Assembly (NCBI GenBank): GCA_027349615.1
Contig: DAIEML010000098.1
Span: forward strand, 1 to 8,247
DNA: 8,247 bases
Origin: Ignavibacteriales bacterium
Lineage (GTDB): Bacteria > Bacteroidota > Ignavibacteria > Ignavibacteriales > Ignavibacteriaceae
Reading direction: 5' to 3'
Shown here: one piece after another, positions 1 through 5,612 of the stretch
Layout: each line of letters begins with the position of its first letter
Position numbering within the stretch: the stretch's first letter is position 1
Notes under the pieces: generated by a model
What the model saw: the letters and a program-made list of their open reading frames with translations, nothing else
The model's database searches: none
Told to the model about the DNA's origin: nothing
Translations under genes and position numbers: made by a program

Positions 1-143
1 GCAAGTCTAAAAAGTGATTTTTTATTTGATTTTAAAATTGAAAAGGCAGTGTTTTAATTTTTAAAGCTTAATGACTCCTTTATATTATTAGATTTAGCCT
101 TATCCATTCAAGTATTTTTTTCTTGTAAATTTTTTCTCTTTCC
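1..143. other. Unassigned left flank, stop-rich, upstream of truncated pump gene
   Basis: On the plus strand, frame 1 is open from base 1 to a TAA at 55-57 and could encode the last 18 residues of a gene entering from the left (ending ...KIEKAVF). That is too short to identify. From 58 to 128 all three plus frames contain stops, and the sequence is very AT-rich. In the frame of the following RND gene, the last stop before the start is TAA at 126-128. None of the expected N-terminal half of an RND transporter (about 500 residues including TM1-6) is visible here. This flank may be true intergenic DNA next to a deletion breakpoint, or a chimeric contig end. Confidence 0.5.
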
Positions 144-1655
144 TTGTCTACTTCATTAGCTATTTTCTTTTTAAGCTTATTAATAATGGGAATTTTAGGC
201 AATCAATTCTTCCCCGAAACAGACAATAATGAATTTACGATTACAATCAATGCAGCTCCTGGTAGTTCGTTGGAACAAACGAGTAACATTTGTTCTCACG
301 TAGAAAATGAATTAAAAAAATTTCCAGAAGTAAAAACTGTTCTAACAACTATCGGCGCCGGAAATGATCCGGTAACTCGTGCAAATATTTTAGTAAAGTT
401 GGTTTCAAAGAATGAACGAAAGAAGAACGATAAAATATTGATGGCTCAATTAAGAAATAAGTTAAGATTTTTACCTGGTGCTAATATAAGTTATGGAGTT
501 CAAGGCGGTCCAGGAGGCGGCGGCAAACCAGTTGAAATTAGTATAAGAGGAGATAACATTGAGCGCCTTAGTAATTATGCTGATAAAATTGAAGCAATCG
601 TAAAATCAACTCGTGGCACTGTGGATGTCGAAAATAGTCTTGAAACTTCTAAGCCTGAAATTAGATTATTGATAGATAGAGCTAAAGCATCAGATCTAGG
701 AGTTAATCCAATGCTGATCGCTGGTTCTGTAAGATCAATGGTTGATGGATATGTTGCAACGCAGTATCAAGAAGGCGATGAACAATTTGATGTTCGAGTA
801 AGATTAAAAAAAGAAAATCGTACAGATATTACAAATATTCCTGAGCTTATGCTTAAGAGTACAAAAAAAGCTGATGATGGAGGATCTATCATGATTCCGG
901 TTACAGAAGTTGCAAGAGCATCTGAAGGAGTTGGACCTTCGGAAATAAATAGATATGCTAGGCAAAAAGAAATTCGCATTAGCGCAAATTTATCCGGCAG
1001 ATTTCTTGGTGATGCATTGAGTGATATACAAAATGAAACTAAGAAAATTAATTTTGAGCCAGGGTATTCAGCAAGTATCGTTGGCGAAGGTGAAATGCAA
1101 GCTGAGTCATTCGGAAATATTTTTCTATCCTTTGGACTTGCAATTGTTTTCGTTTACATTGTGCTTGCTGCTCAATTCGAAAGTATCGTACATCCATTTT
1201 CAATTATGTTAGCTTTGCCAATGGCTATGATTGGAGCAGTACTATTGTTATTAATTTTCGGAAGCTCACTTTCGGTTGTTTCATTAATCGGAATTATTAT
1301 GTTGATGGGGCTGGTAACTAAAAATGGAATTCTTTTGGTTGATTACACAAATGTGTTGAGAGGAAGAGGACTGACAAGATTTGATGCTTTATTAAAAGCT
1401 GGTCCAACAAGATTGCGCCCAATTTTAATGACGACATTTGCAATGGTTTTCGGAATGATGCCTGTTGCTTTAGGATTAGGCGAAGGCGGAGATTTTAGAG
1501 CACCAATGGGGCAAGCAGTTATCGGGGGTTTAATTACATCAACATTGCTAACACTATTTATTGTTCCCGTGGTTTATACTTTACTAGATGATATATCGAT
1601 AAAATATTTTGTGAAATTATTCAAAAGAATTTTCCAAAAAAAGAACAAATTGTAG
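144..1655 (+). CDS. RND-family efflux transporter, C-terminal half only (5'-truncated)
   Basis: This is the second half of an AcrB/MexB-type proton-driven inner-membrane RND transporter. Intact members have about 1,000-1,050 residues and 12 TM helices; this frame has 503 residues. It begins inside the TM7-equivalent (residues 3-20), followed by the family-typical FFPETDNNEF (22-31). The periplasmic porter/docking region spans about 32-320 and has a Gly-rich stretch GGPGGGGKP (121-129). TM8-TM12 lie at about 325-345, 350-372, 376-404, 425-446 and 457-482. The conserved GLVTKNGILLVDYTN (389-403) and GPTRLRPILMTTFAM (420-434) are clear. The TM4 aspartates of the proton relay belong to the missing half, so this polypeptide alone should not pump. 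The start is a TTG without a Shine-Dalgarno; an in-frame ATG exists at 186. Family assignment is certain. Whether it is a pseudogene, a split gene or an assembly artefact is open. The P-II-like gene follows 29 bases downstream. Confidence 0.9.
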   Translation: MSTSLAIFFLSLLIMGILGNQFFPETDNNEFTITINAAPGSSLEQTSNICSHVENELKKFPEVKTVLTTIGAGNDPVTRANILVKLVSKNERKKNDKILMAQLRNKLRFLPGANISYGVQGGPGGGGKPVEISIRGDNIERLSNYADKIEAIVKSTRGTVDVENSLETSKPEIRLLIDRAKASDLGVNPMLIAGSVRSMVDGYVATQYQEGDEQFDVRVRLKKENRTDITNIPELMLKSTKKADDGGSIMIPVTEVARASEGVGPSEINRYARQKEIRISANLSGRFLGDALSDIQNETKKINFEPGYSASIVGEGEMQAESFGNIFLSFGLAIVFVYIVLAAQFESIVHPFSIMLALPMAMIGAVLLLLIFGSSLSVVSLIGIIMLMGLVTKNGILLVDYTNVLRGRGLTRFDALLKAGPTRLRPILMTTFAMVFGMMPVALGLGEGGDFRAPMGQAVIGGLITSTLLTLFIVPVVYTLLDDISIKYFVKLFKRIFQKKNKL

Positions 1656-1684
1656 AAATCATTTTTTTATAGAATGGTATATAA

Positions 1685-1984
1685 ATGAAAATCGTATTTC
1701 TAATCTATCACGATATTCTAGAGGATCGACTCAATAATCTTCTTGAAAATTTGAAGATTGATTATTTCACTGAATGGGAAAATGTGAAAGGAAAAGGGCA
1801 TTCTACTGATCCACATTTGGGTTCCAGAACTTTCCCCGGATTTAATTCTGTTAGGCTTATTGCATTTAAAGATGAAAAAGTTTTAACAGATTTGCAAAAT
1901 GGAATTATCGAATTGAATAAAAATGTTTTTAGAGATGACGATAAGATTAGGCTGTTTCAAATTCCTCTTGAAAAAATTGTATAA
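1685..1984 (+). CDS. P-II-like PG0541-family transporter-associated protein
   Basis: This is a 99-residue protein with a ferredoxin-like, P-II-type layout. An N-terminal strand (MKIVFLIY) leads into a helix (DRLNNLLENL). A conserved loop follows, GKGHSTDPHLGSRTFPGFN at residues 36-54, then a strand NSVRLIAF and a C-terminal helix/strand ending FQIPLEKIV. The GKGHSTDPHLGS...FPG loop and the place directly behind an RND pump gene match the PG0541 transporter-associated family of Bacteroidota-like bacteria. By analogy with P-II proteins it may bind a small ligand or ion and modulate or sense pump activity, but the molecular role is not established. The gene starts 29 bases after the pump's stop and is probably in the same transcript. 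It appears intact although the pump gene is not. The assignment rests on motif recognition and context. Confidence 0.75.
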   Translation: MKIVFLIYHDILEDRLNNLLENLKIDYFTEWENVKGKGHSTDPHLGSRTFPGFNSVRLIAFKDEKVLTDLQNGIIELNKNVFRDDDKIRLFQIPLEKIV

Positions 1985-2016
1985 TTGCTTTGAATTTAAT
2001 AAAAAAACTTATTCGA

Positions 2017-2083
2017 ATTTCATTTTTATTTATTGACGACGATTCTTCCGATAAAATGAAATAAATTAAAATTAACTTTTTTT
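2017..2083 (+). terminator. Weak terminator candidate after P-II-like gene
   Basis: ATTTCATTTTTAT (2017-2029) is complementary to ATAAAATGAAAT (2051-2062) with one bulged base. The loop is 21 bases, and a run of seven T lies at 2077-2083, 14 bases after the stem. The stem is nearly all A-T, the loop is large and the T-run is not adjacent, so intrinsic termination would be inefficient at best. It lies 33 bases after the stop of the P-II-like gene, where an operon end is expected. Confidence 0.25.
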
Positions 2084-2267
2084 AATTAATTATTATGTTC
2101 ACAAATATTTAGTTGGTTAATATTCACCATTATTTTTAGCTATAAAAATATTCAAACCTATCAAAAATTTTTGCCTCATAATTAAACTTATTCTCAAAAT
2201 TACCGAATATAAAGAGTAATAATTACTGAATTATTTAGTTTTTGTTTCAATATTTATCCTTTTCAAA

Positions 2268-2276
2268 TGGTATAGA
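2268..2276 (+). promoter_or_regulatory. Possible extended -10 promoter for the STAS gene
   Basis: TG-G-TATAGA matches the extended -10 pattern TGnTATAnT at all but one position and lies 46 bases before the ATG at 2323. No good -35 hexamer is found 16-18 bases upstream, which extended -10 promoters can tolerate. The gene needs its own promoter, because the previous gene ends 338 bases upstream. This is a sequence match only. Confidence 0.25.
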
Positions 2277-2322
2277 AATTGAAGTTTTTATCTTTTTAGA
2301 TTAAGGAATAGTTACGTTTAAT

Positions 2323-2721
2323 ATGGATTTTACTGGTGAATATATAAAAGAAATTTTTGTAGGAAAAGTTTGGATTAAAAAAGCTACATTTATTGAAGCT
2401 GATCAATTTCAAAAATTCCTTTCTAATGCAATGAAAAATGAAATAAAAAAATATATTATTGATCTATCAAATTGTGTTTCAATTGATCCGATTTTTATTG
2501 GAGTTTTAATTCAAACTTATAAAAAACTGCTAACTATTAATGGGAATCTAAAAATAATCCGACCGAAAATAACTTCATTTTCAAATCAAAATCTTGATAA
2601 TACTTTTAGAATATTTGAAACTTATTTATCTGTTGAAGAAGCAATTGACAGTTACAAAAAGATTTTTGTAAAACCTCAAGAAGAGTTATTGACTAATCGA
2701 ATTTCATTGGCTGTTAGTTAA
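2323..2721 (+). CDS. STAS-domain protein (anti-sigma-factor-antagonist-like), non-canonical phosphosite
   Basis: This is a 132-residue soluble protein with the SpoIIAA/STAS fold pattern: N-terminal strands (EIFVGKVWIKK), a helix around 25-40, and the central strand KYIIDLSNCVSID (43-55). The helix after the signature loop (GVLIQTYKKLL) follows, then strand LKIIRP and the typical ending TFRIFETYLSVEEAIDSYKK (94-113). Family members bind anti-sigma kinases, and are controlled by phosphorylation of a Ser in a loop of the type D-S-S/T-G. Here the loop reads D55-P-I-F-I-G60, with no Ser or Thr, so canonical switching is unlikely. No anti-sigma kinase or sigma factor gene is adjacent. The gene stands alone between long intergenic stretches; AAGGA at 2303-2307 is rather far from the ATG to serve as its ribosome site. 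STAS assignment is by pattern; partner and role are unknown. Confidence 0.7.
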   Translation: MDFTGEYIKEIFVGKVWIKKATFIEADQFQKFLSNAMKNEIKKYIIDLSNCVSIDPIFIGVLIQTYKKLLTINGNLKIIRPKITSFSNQNLDNTFRIFETYLSVEEAIDSYKKIFVKPQEELLTNRISLAVS

Positions 2722-2827
2722 ACAATCCCAATTTATTTTTGATCCCCTAATTTATCTTACAAATTAATTTCATCTAGGTTAATCCTAATAAAATAAAGAT
2801 TACAAAAATTCAGCTTTTTAAAAAATT

Positions 2828-2848
2828 AAATTAAATATTAATTTTTTT
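2828..2848. terminator. AT-only bidirectional terminator candidate between converging genes
   Basis: AAATTAA-ATA-TTAATTT (2828-2844) forms a perfect 7-bp stem with a 3-base loop. On the plus strand, T continues to 2848. On the minus strand the same hairpin is followed two bases later by a run of six T. It sits between the plus-strand STAS gene (stop at 2721) and the minus-strand small gene, and overlaps the latter's stop codon. The position fits a shared terminator. The absence of any G-C pair makes the stem weak, so confidence is limited. Confidence 0.35.
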
Positions 2849-2975
2849 GTTTTGTTAAATGAAATCCTTCTTCATCTTCCCAACCTGATGGTGCAGATTT
2901 CATAAAGTATAATAATATCAAAGCTGAAATTATAGAAACAGCTATATAAAAAAATAATATCGCTAACATATTCAT
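2838..2975 (-). CDS. Small single-span membrane protein, 45 residues, unknown function
   Basis: On the minus strand an ATG at 2975-2973 opens a 45-codon frame ending in TAA at 2840-2838. The product starts MNMLAILFFYIAVSIISALI. It has one strongly hydrophobic segment at residues 3-25, then MKSAPSGWEDEEGF (25-38) and a basic tail HLTKQKN. The tail is polar, with acidic and basic blocks and a Trp, quite unlike the random Lys/Asn/Ile/Phe mix expected of translated AT-rich spacer. A purine-rich AAAAG directly precedes the ATG. There is a second possible start at residue 3. The family is not recognised. The layout resembles small accessory subunits of membrane complexes or cytochrome oxidase assembly peptides, but there is no evidence for either. 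It is the only minus-strand gene proposed in the window. Confidence 0.6.
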   Translation of the reverse strand: MNMLAILFFYIAVSIISALILLYFMKSAPSGWEDEEGFHLTKQKN

Positions 2976-3037
2976 CTTTTCAAATTAAAATTACATCCGA
3001 TAAATTTTACAACTTAATTTATTATCGAAAATTTTTA

Positions 3038-3043
3038 TATAAT
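3038..3043 (+). promoter_or_regulatory. TATAAT -10 box ahead of purC leader
   Basis: This is a perfect TATAAT hexamer in the long gap upstream of purC. The -35 position (TTAATT at 3014-3019 or TAATTT at 3015-3020) is poor. If used, transcription would start near 3050, immediately before the GCTCA hairpin. The resulting leader before the purC ATG would be about 285 bases. In such AT-rich DNA a chance TATAAT is common. The agreement of this box with the start of the structured segment is the main support. Confidence 0.35.
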
Positions 3044-3049
3044 ATGTTA

Positions 3050-3118
3050 GTGCTCAATTCATGAGCCAAAAAAGAAACAGATTCTAATAAGTGTGATAGC
3101 CAAGATGTTTTTGGCTAT
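3050..3118 (+). promoter_or_regulatory. Candidate structured leader RNA with alternative helices
   Basis: Three complementary segments can pair in two ways. Form A has GCTCA (3052-3056) pairing with TGAGC (3062-3066), and ATAGCCAA (3096-3103) pairing with TTGGCTAT (3111-3118), an 8-bp stem with a 7-base loop. Form B has AGCCAAAAA (3064-3072) pairing with TTTTTGGCT (3108-3116), a 9-bp helix that disrupts both stems of form A. The second stem of form A ends three bases before a ribosome-site-like AAAGG (3123-3127), which precedes a tiny frame. Such mutually exclusive pairing is the architecture of attenuators and riboswitches. I do not recognise a known riboswitch class, and no T-run follows the hairpin, so translational control would be more likely than termination. 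This is inference from pairing alone. Confidence 0.35.
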
Positions 3119-3335
3119 TTAGAAAGGATTTTAGATGAGAAAATATTTTATATTTGTATTAGGACTCACTTTTATATCTATATTGAAATTCAATCGATGA
3201 AAAAACGAAATAATTACCGGTAAATTTTTGATAACTTTTCAAAAGTTGAAAATCGCAAATTGATTTTGTTGTTTTATCTTCCTGTGATATTTATATTTAT
3301 AATATCATTCATTACTAATTTTAAAAAAGATTTAT
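3119..3335. other. Gap ahead of purC: tiny frames, palindromes, no firm gene
   Basis: The segment contains a 21-codon frame (3135-3200), annotated separately. It also has a frame running from ATG 3197 to TAA 3362-3364 that is interrupted by TAA at 3221-3223. Two palindromes are present: TTACCGGTAA (3214-3223) and AACTTTTcAAAAGTT (3233-3247). The latter lies 89 bases before the purC start and could be an operator or chance. No firm gene can be called. Confidence 0.45.
3135..3200 (+). CDS. Tiny hydrophobic peptide frame, possible leader peptide or remnant
   Basis: This is a 21-codon frame beginning MRKYFIFVLGLTF and ending LKFNR. AAAGG at 3123-3127 lies 7 bases ahead of its ATG, one of the better ribosome sites in the window. 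The product is a basic N-terminus followed by a hydrophobic run, like a signal sequence cut short. Its TGA overlaps an ATG (3197) of another interrupted frame, which suggests either translational coupling or the decay of a small membrane protein gene. It follows the alternative-helix segment and precedes purC, so a leader-peptide role is conceivable. No conservation data are available, so this is uncertain. Confidence 0.25.
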   Translation: MRKYFIFVLGLTFISILKFNR

Positions 3336-4232
3336 ATGGCAAACAAAATTATTCTTCAAACTAATTTCCCAAAACTAAATTTGGTTAAAAGAGGGAAAGT
3401 AAGAGATATTTATGAAGTTGGGGAATATTTTTTAATTGTTTCGACTGATAGACTGTCAGCATTTGATGTTATTATGGGACAAGGAATTCCATTTAAAGGT
3501 CAAGTACTTACAAAAATATCAGAGTTTTGGTTCAACTTCACAAAAGATATTATTGAAAACCATATTATAAGCACAAATATTGATGACTTTCCATTAGTTT
3601 GTCATGAATATAAAAGTGATTTAATTGGAAGATCAATGCTTGTTAAAAAAGCTGAAGTTATCCCGATTGAATGCATTGTTAGAGGATATATTTCCGGTTC
3701 AGGCTGGAACGATTATAAAAAGACTGGTGAAATTTCTGGAATAAAATTGCCTTCCCGGCTTTCAGAATCAGAAAAATTTTCTGAACCAATTTTCACACCT
3801 TCTACAAAAGCAGAAATCGGTTTGCATGATGAAAATATTTCTTTTGCACAAGCTGAAACTATTACTGATAAGGGAACTTTGAACAAAATAAAACAAGCAA
3901 CTTTGGATATTTATAAGAAATGCTCTGATTTTGCTTTAACAAAGGGAATTATTATTGCCGATACTAAAATGGAATTTGGAATTTATAATAATAAAGTAAT
4001 AATTGTTGACGAACTATTAACACCAGATTCATCTCGGTTTTGGCCGAAAGAAAAATATAAAATTGGCGGTGCTCAAGAAAGTTATGATAAACAATTTGTA
4101 CGAGATTATTTAATTTCAATTAATTTTAATAAGCAGCCGCCTCCGCCGCATTTACCTCAAGAAATTATACAAAAGACAAGCGACAAATATTTGGAAGTTT
4201 TGCATCAATTAACCGGCGAAAGAATAAATTGA
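3336..4232 (+). CDS. purC: Phosphoribosylaminoimidazole-succinocarboxamide synthase (SAICAR synthetase)
   Basis: PurC joins CAIR and aspartate with ATP hydrolysis to form SAICAR in cytoplasmic de novo purine synthesis. At 298 residues it is the longer form seen in yeast and many FCB bacteria, not the roughly 240-residue E. coli form. Visible motifs are the nucleotide-site [10 protein letters not shown] (20-29), [15 protein letters not shown] (33-47) and [19 protein letters not shown] (115-133). Further along are [18 protein letters not shown] (153-170), [12 protein letters not shown] (205-216), [14 protein letters not shown] (224-237) and [11 protein letters not shown] (249-259). A run of four prolines (268-271) precedes HLP, in a region where relatives also have Pro-rich sequence. 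The ATG has only a weak A-rich upstream site. The gene follows a long non-coding leader and begins the downstream gene run; its stop abuts the ATG of the DUF971 gene. Confidence 0.97.
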   Translation: MANKIILQTNFPKLNLVKRGKVRDIYEVGEYFLIVSTDRLSAFDVIMGQGIPFKGQVLTKISEFWFNFTKDIIENHIISTNIDDFPLVCHEYKSDLIGRSMLVKKAEVIPIECIVRGYISGSGWNDYKKTGEISGIKLPSRLSESEKFSEPIFTPSTKAEIGLHDENISFAQAETITDKGTLNKIKQATLDIYKKCSDFALTKGIIIADTKMEFGIYNNKVIIVDELLTPDSSRFWPKEKYKIGGAQESYDKQFVRDYLISINFNKQPPPPHLPQEIIQKTSDKYLEVLHQLTGERIN

Positions 4233-4541
4233 ATGAAGCCTGTCTCAATTGAAGTCCAGAAACAGAATGAGCTTTTAGTTAACTGGGATGATGATACATT
4301 TTCAAAAATTGGATTAAAAAAATTAAGACGATATTGCCCTTGTGCAACGTGTGTAATGGGAAGAGAACAAGAAAGTAAAACTTTTATTCCATTATTTACT
4401 GCTGATCAGATAAAAGTTTTAAAAATTTTCGAAGTTGGAAATTATGCAATTGGAATTACTTGGAAGGATGGGCATAATACGGGGATTTATGAATTTCCTT
4501 ATCTCAGTTATTTAGCTAAAGAGAATAATTCTTTGACGTAA
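4233..4541 (+). CDS. DUF971 / GBBH-like N-terminal domain protein
   Basis: This is a 102-residue stand-alone DUF971 (gamma-butyrobetaine-hydroxylase-like N-terminal, PF06155-type) protein. The signature is present: LRRYCPCATC (31-40) with Cys35, Cys37 and Cys40, and later WKDGHNTGIYEFPYL (77-91) with His81. In the related hydroxylase domain, three cysteines and a histidine hold a structural zinc, and the same four residues are kept here. The domain also occurs fused to or near Mrp/ApbC-type Fe-S proteins and as single small proteins. Its function as a free protein is not known. The ATG directly follows the purC stop with no gap, and pgsA starts 3 bases after its own stop, so it is embedded in the operon and probably translated by coupling. 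Confidence 0.85.
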   Translation: MKPVSIEVQKQNELLVNWDDDTFSKIGLKKLRRYCPCATCVMGREQESKTFIPLFTADQIKVLKIFEVGNYAIGITWKDGHNTGIYEFPYLSYLAKENNSLT

Positions 4542-4544
4542 ATT

Positions 4545-5141
4545 ATGGTACTTCCAAATCAGCTTACTATTTTACGAATAATATTAACACCAATTTTTTT
4601 GGTATTATTTTTAACAAATGATCCATTGTTAAAACAAATTTCTCTAATTGTCTTCATAATTGCCGCTCTTACAGATTGGTACGATGGCTGGCTTGCTAGA
4701 AAATTTAATTACATTACAAATTGGGGAAAATTCTGGGATCCGCTTGCAGATAAAATCCTAACATCCGCAGGTTTTTTAGGATTTGTGTTTCTAAAGATTA
4801 TTCCGCTGTGGATGGTAATTATAATTATTATTCGAGATTTTCTAATTACTGGTTTGCGTGCATTCGCTGATTATAAAGGTCATTCCTTTCCAACAAGCCA
4901 ATATGCAAAATGGAAGACTTTTATTCAGATGACTTTCCTTTATTATTTACTTATTGTTTATGTAGGACAAAATACAATTCAGATATACAGTGGCAATGAA
5001 AAAATATTTAATTTATTAATGAATGGATCATTTGTTTATATTTCTATGTTGGCTATAACAATTATTACTTTTCATTCTGGTGTCACGTATCTTTATCAAA
5101 GTAGACACTTAATTAAAAATCTTTTTAATCGTGAAAATTAA
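4545..5141 (+). CDS. pgsA: CDP-diacylglycerol--glycerol-3-phosphate 3-phosphatidyltransferase
   Basis: This is a membrane enzyme of the CDP-alcohol phosphatidyltransferase family. It condenses CDP-diacylglycerol with glycerol 3-phosphate to phosphatidylglycerophosphate, the committed step to phosphatidylglycerol. It has 198 residues. The catalytic signature is complete: D44-W-Y-D47-G48-W-L-A51-R52, then G61, D65 and D69. The start MVLPNQLTILRIILTPIF is typical for PgsA (N-P-N-x-L-T-x-x-R pattern). Hydrophobic segments fall at about 8-24, 30-43, 75-95, 125-142 and 162-178. Subtype is judged from the N-terminus and from the pgpA gene directly downstream, which handles its product. The start is 3 bases after the DUF971 stop, without a visible Shine-Dalgarno. 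The final 11 bases overlap pgpA. Confidence 0.92.
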   Translation: MVLPNQLTILRIILTPIFLVLFLTNDPLLKQISLIVFIIAALTDWYDGWLARKFNYITNWGKFWDPLADKILTSAGFLGFVFLKIIPLWMVIIIIIRDFLITGLRAFADYKGHSFPTSQYAKWKTFIQMTFLYYLLIVYVGQNTIQIYSGNEKIFNLLMNGSFVYISMLAITIITFHSGVTYLYQSRHLIKNLFNREN

Positions 5142-5589
5142 TTTTTTTGAAAAACTTCTAGGCTCCGGATTTTATACTGGATTCATTCCTTTTTCTTCCG
5201 GAACATTTGGCAGCTTAGCAGGTTTGATTATATATTTTATCCCGGGGTTTGAACAACCATTTATATTGATTCCGGCAATAATTATTTTTACTTTTTACGG
5301 TATTTATGTAGGTACTAAGTTTGAAAAAGTTTATGGCGAAGATCCTGCAGAGTGCACGATTGATGAAGTTGTCGGAATGTGGATTTCATTATTATTTGTT
5401 CCTAAAAAAATCATTATTTCGATTTTTGCATTTTTGGTTTGGCGTTTTTTTGATATCACCAAACCTTATCCAGCCAGGCAAATGGAAAAACTTAACGGCG
5501 GTCTTGGTATAATGATGGACGATGTTTTTGCCGGATTTTATTCGTTAATTCTTGTTCATTTAGTTTTGTCTATTTATATGCGTTTATAA
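5131..5589 (+). CDS. pgpA: Phosphatidylglycerophosphatase A
   Basis: PgpA dephosphorylates phosphatidylglycerophosphate to phosphatidylglycerol at the inner membrane, completing the pathway that the preceding pgsA starts. It has 152 residues. Family motifs are GSGFYTGFIPFSSGTFGSL (11-29), IDEVVGMW (77-84), WRFFDITKPYPARQMEKL (104-121) and GIMMDDVFAG (126-135). The paired acidic positions D78/E79 and D130/D131 are the likely Mg2+ ligands. Hydrophobic stretches lie at about 25-40, 44-60, 83-103 and 136-149. The start is GTG at 5131, inside the last 11 bases of pgsA. It is chosen because the family N-terminus is short and no in-frame ATG precedes the GSGFYTGF motif. The overlap implies translational coupling. 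Confidence 0.92.
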   Translation: MKINFFEKLLGSGFYTGFIPFSSGTFGSLAGLIIYFIPGFEQPFILIPAIIIFTFYGIYVGTKFEKVYGEDPAECTIDEVVGMWISLLFVPKKIIISIFAFLVWRFFDITKPYPARQMEKLNGGLGIMMDDVFAGFYSLILVHLVLSIYMRL

Positions 5590-5604
5590 TTTAACAATTA
5601 TCTG

Positions 5605-5609
5605 AGAGG
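5605..5609 (+). promoter_or_regulatory. Shine-Dalgarno site of cinA
   Basis: AGAGG lies 3 bases ahead of the ATG at 5613, within GAGAGGA. The spacing is short. The site fixes the cinA start, since a nearby ATG at 5617 is out of frame. It is one of few clear ribosome sites in the window; most genes here rely on overlap or adjacency. Confidence 0.5.
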
Positions 5610-5612
5610 AAA

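Larger units (their letters stand above)
1985..2322. other. 338-bp AT-rich intergenic region without recognisable gene
   Basis: No convincing coding frame was found on either strand. Three things can be pointed out. There is an imperfect inverted repeat (2017-2029 with 2051-2062) followed by a T-run, a weak terminator candidate for the pump/P-II-like operon. There is a 13-base palindrome AGTAATAATTACT at 2215-2227. There is an extended -10-like element TGGTATAGA at 2268-2276 ahead of the STAS gene. The base composition is so AT-rich that each of these has a real chance of being random. Confidence 0.6.

Noticed and set aside
767..979. 70-codon minus-strand open frame inside the RND gene
   Set aside because: It is fully covered by the conserved RND coding sequence on the other strand, and its product has no recognisable features. 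It is a shadow frame.
1021..1212. 63-codon plus-strand frame inside the RND gene
   Set aside because: It is out of frame with clearly conserved RND sequence covering the docking region and TM8. It is a shadow frame.
3061..3087. 8-codon frame starting at the ATG inside the first leader hairpin
   Set aside because: It is too short, and has no ribosome site and no codon pattern suggesting an attenuator peptide.
2976..3335. Known structured RNAs (tRNA, SRP RNA, 6S, purine or SAM riboswitch)
   Set aside because: No cloverleaf, SRP tetraloop core or riboswitch core consensus could be seen. Only generic alternative helices are present.
5321..5512. 63-codon frame within pgpA
   Set aside because: It overlaps the catalytic PgpA motifs in another frame, so it is a shadow.
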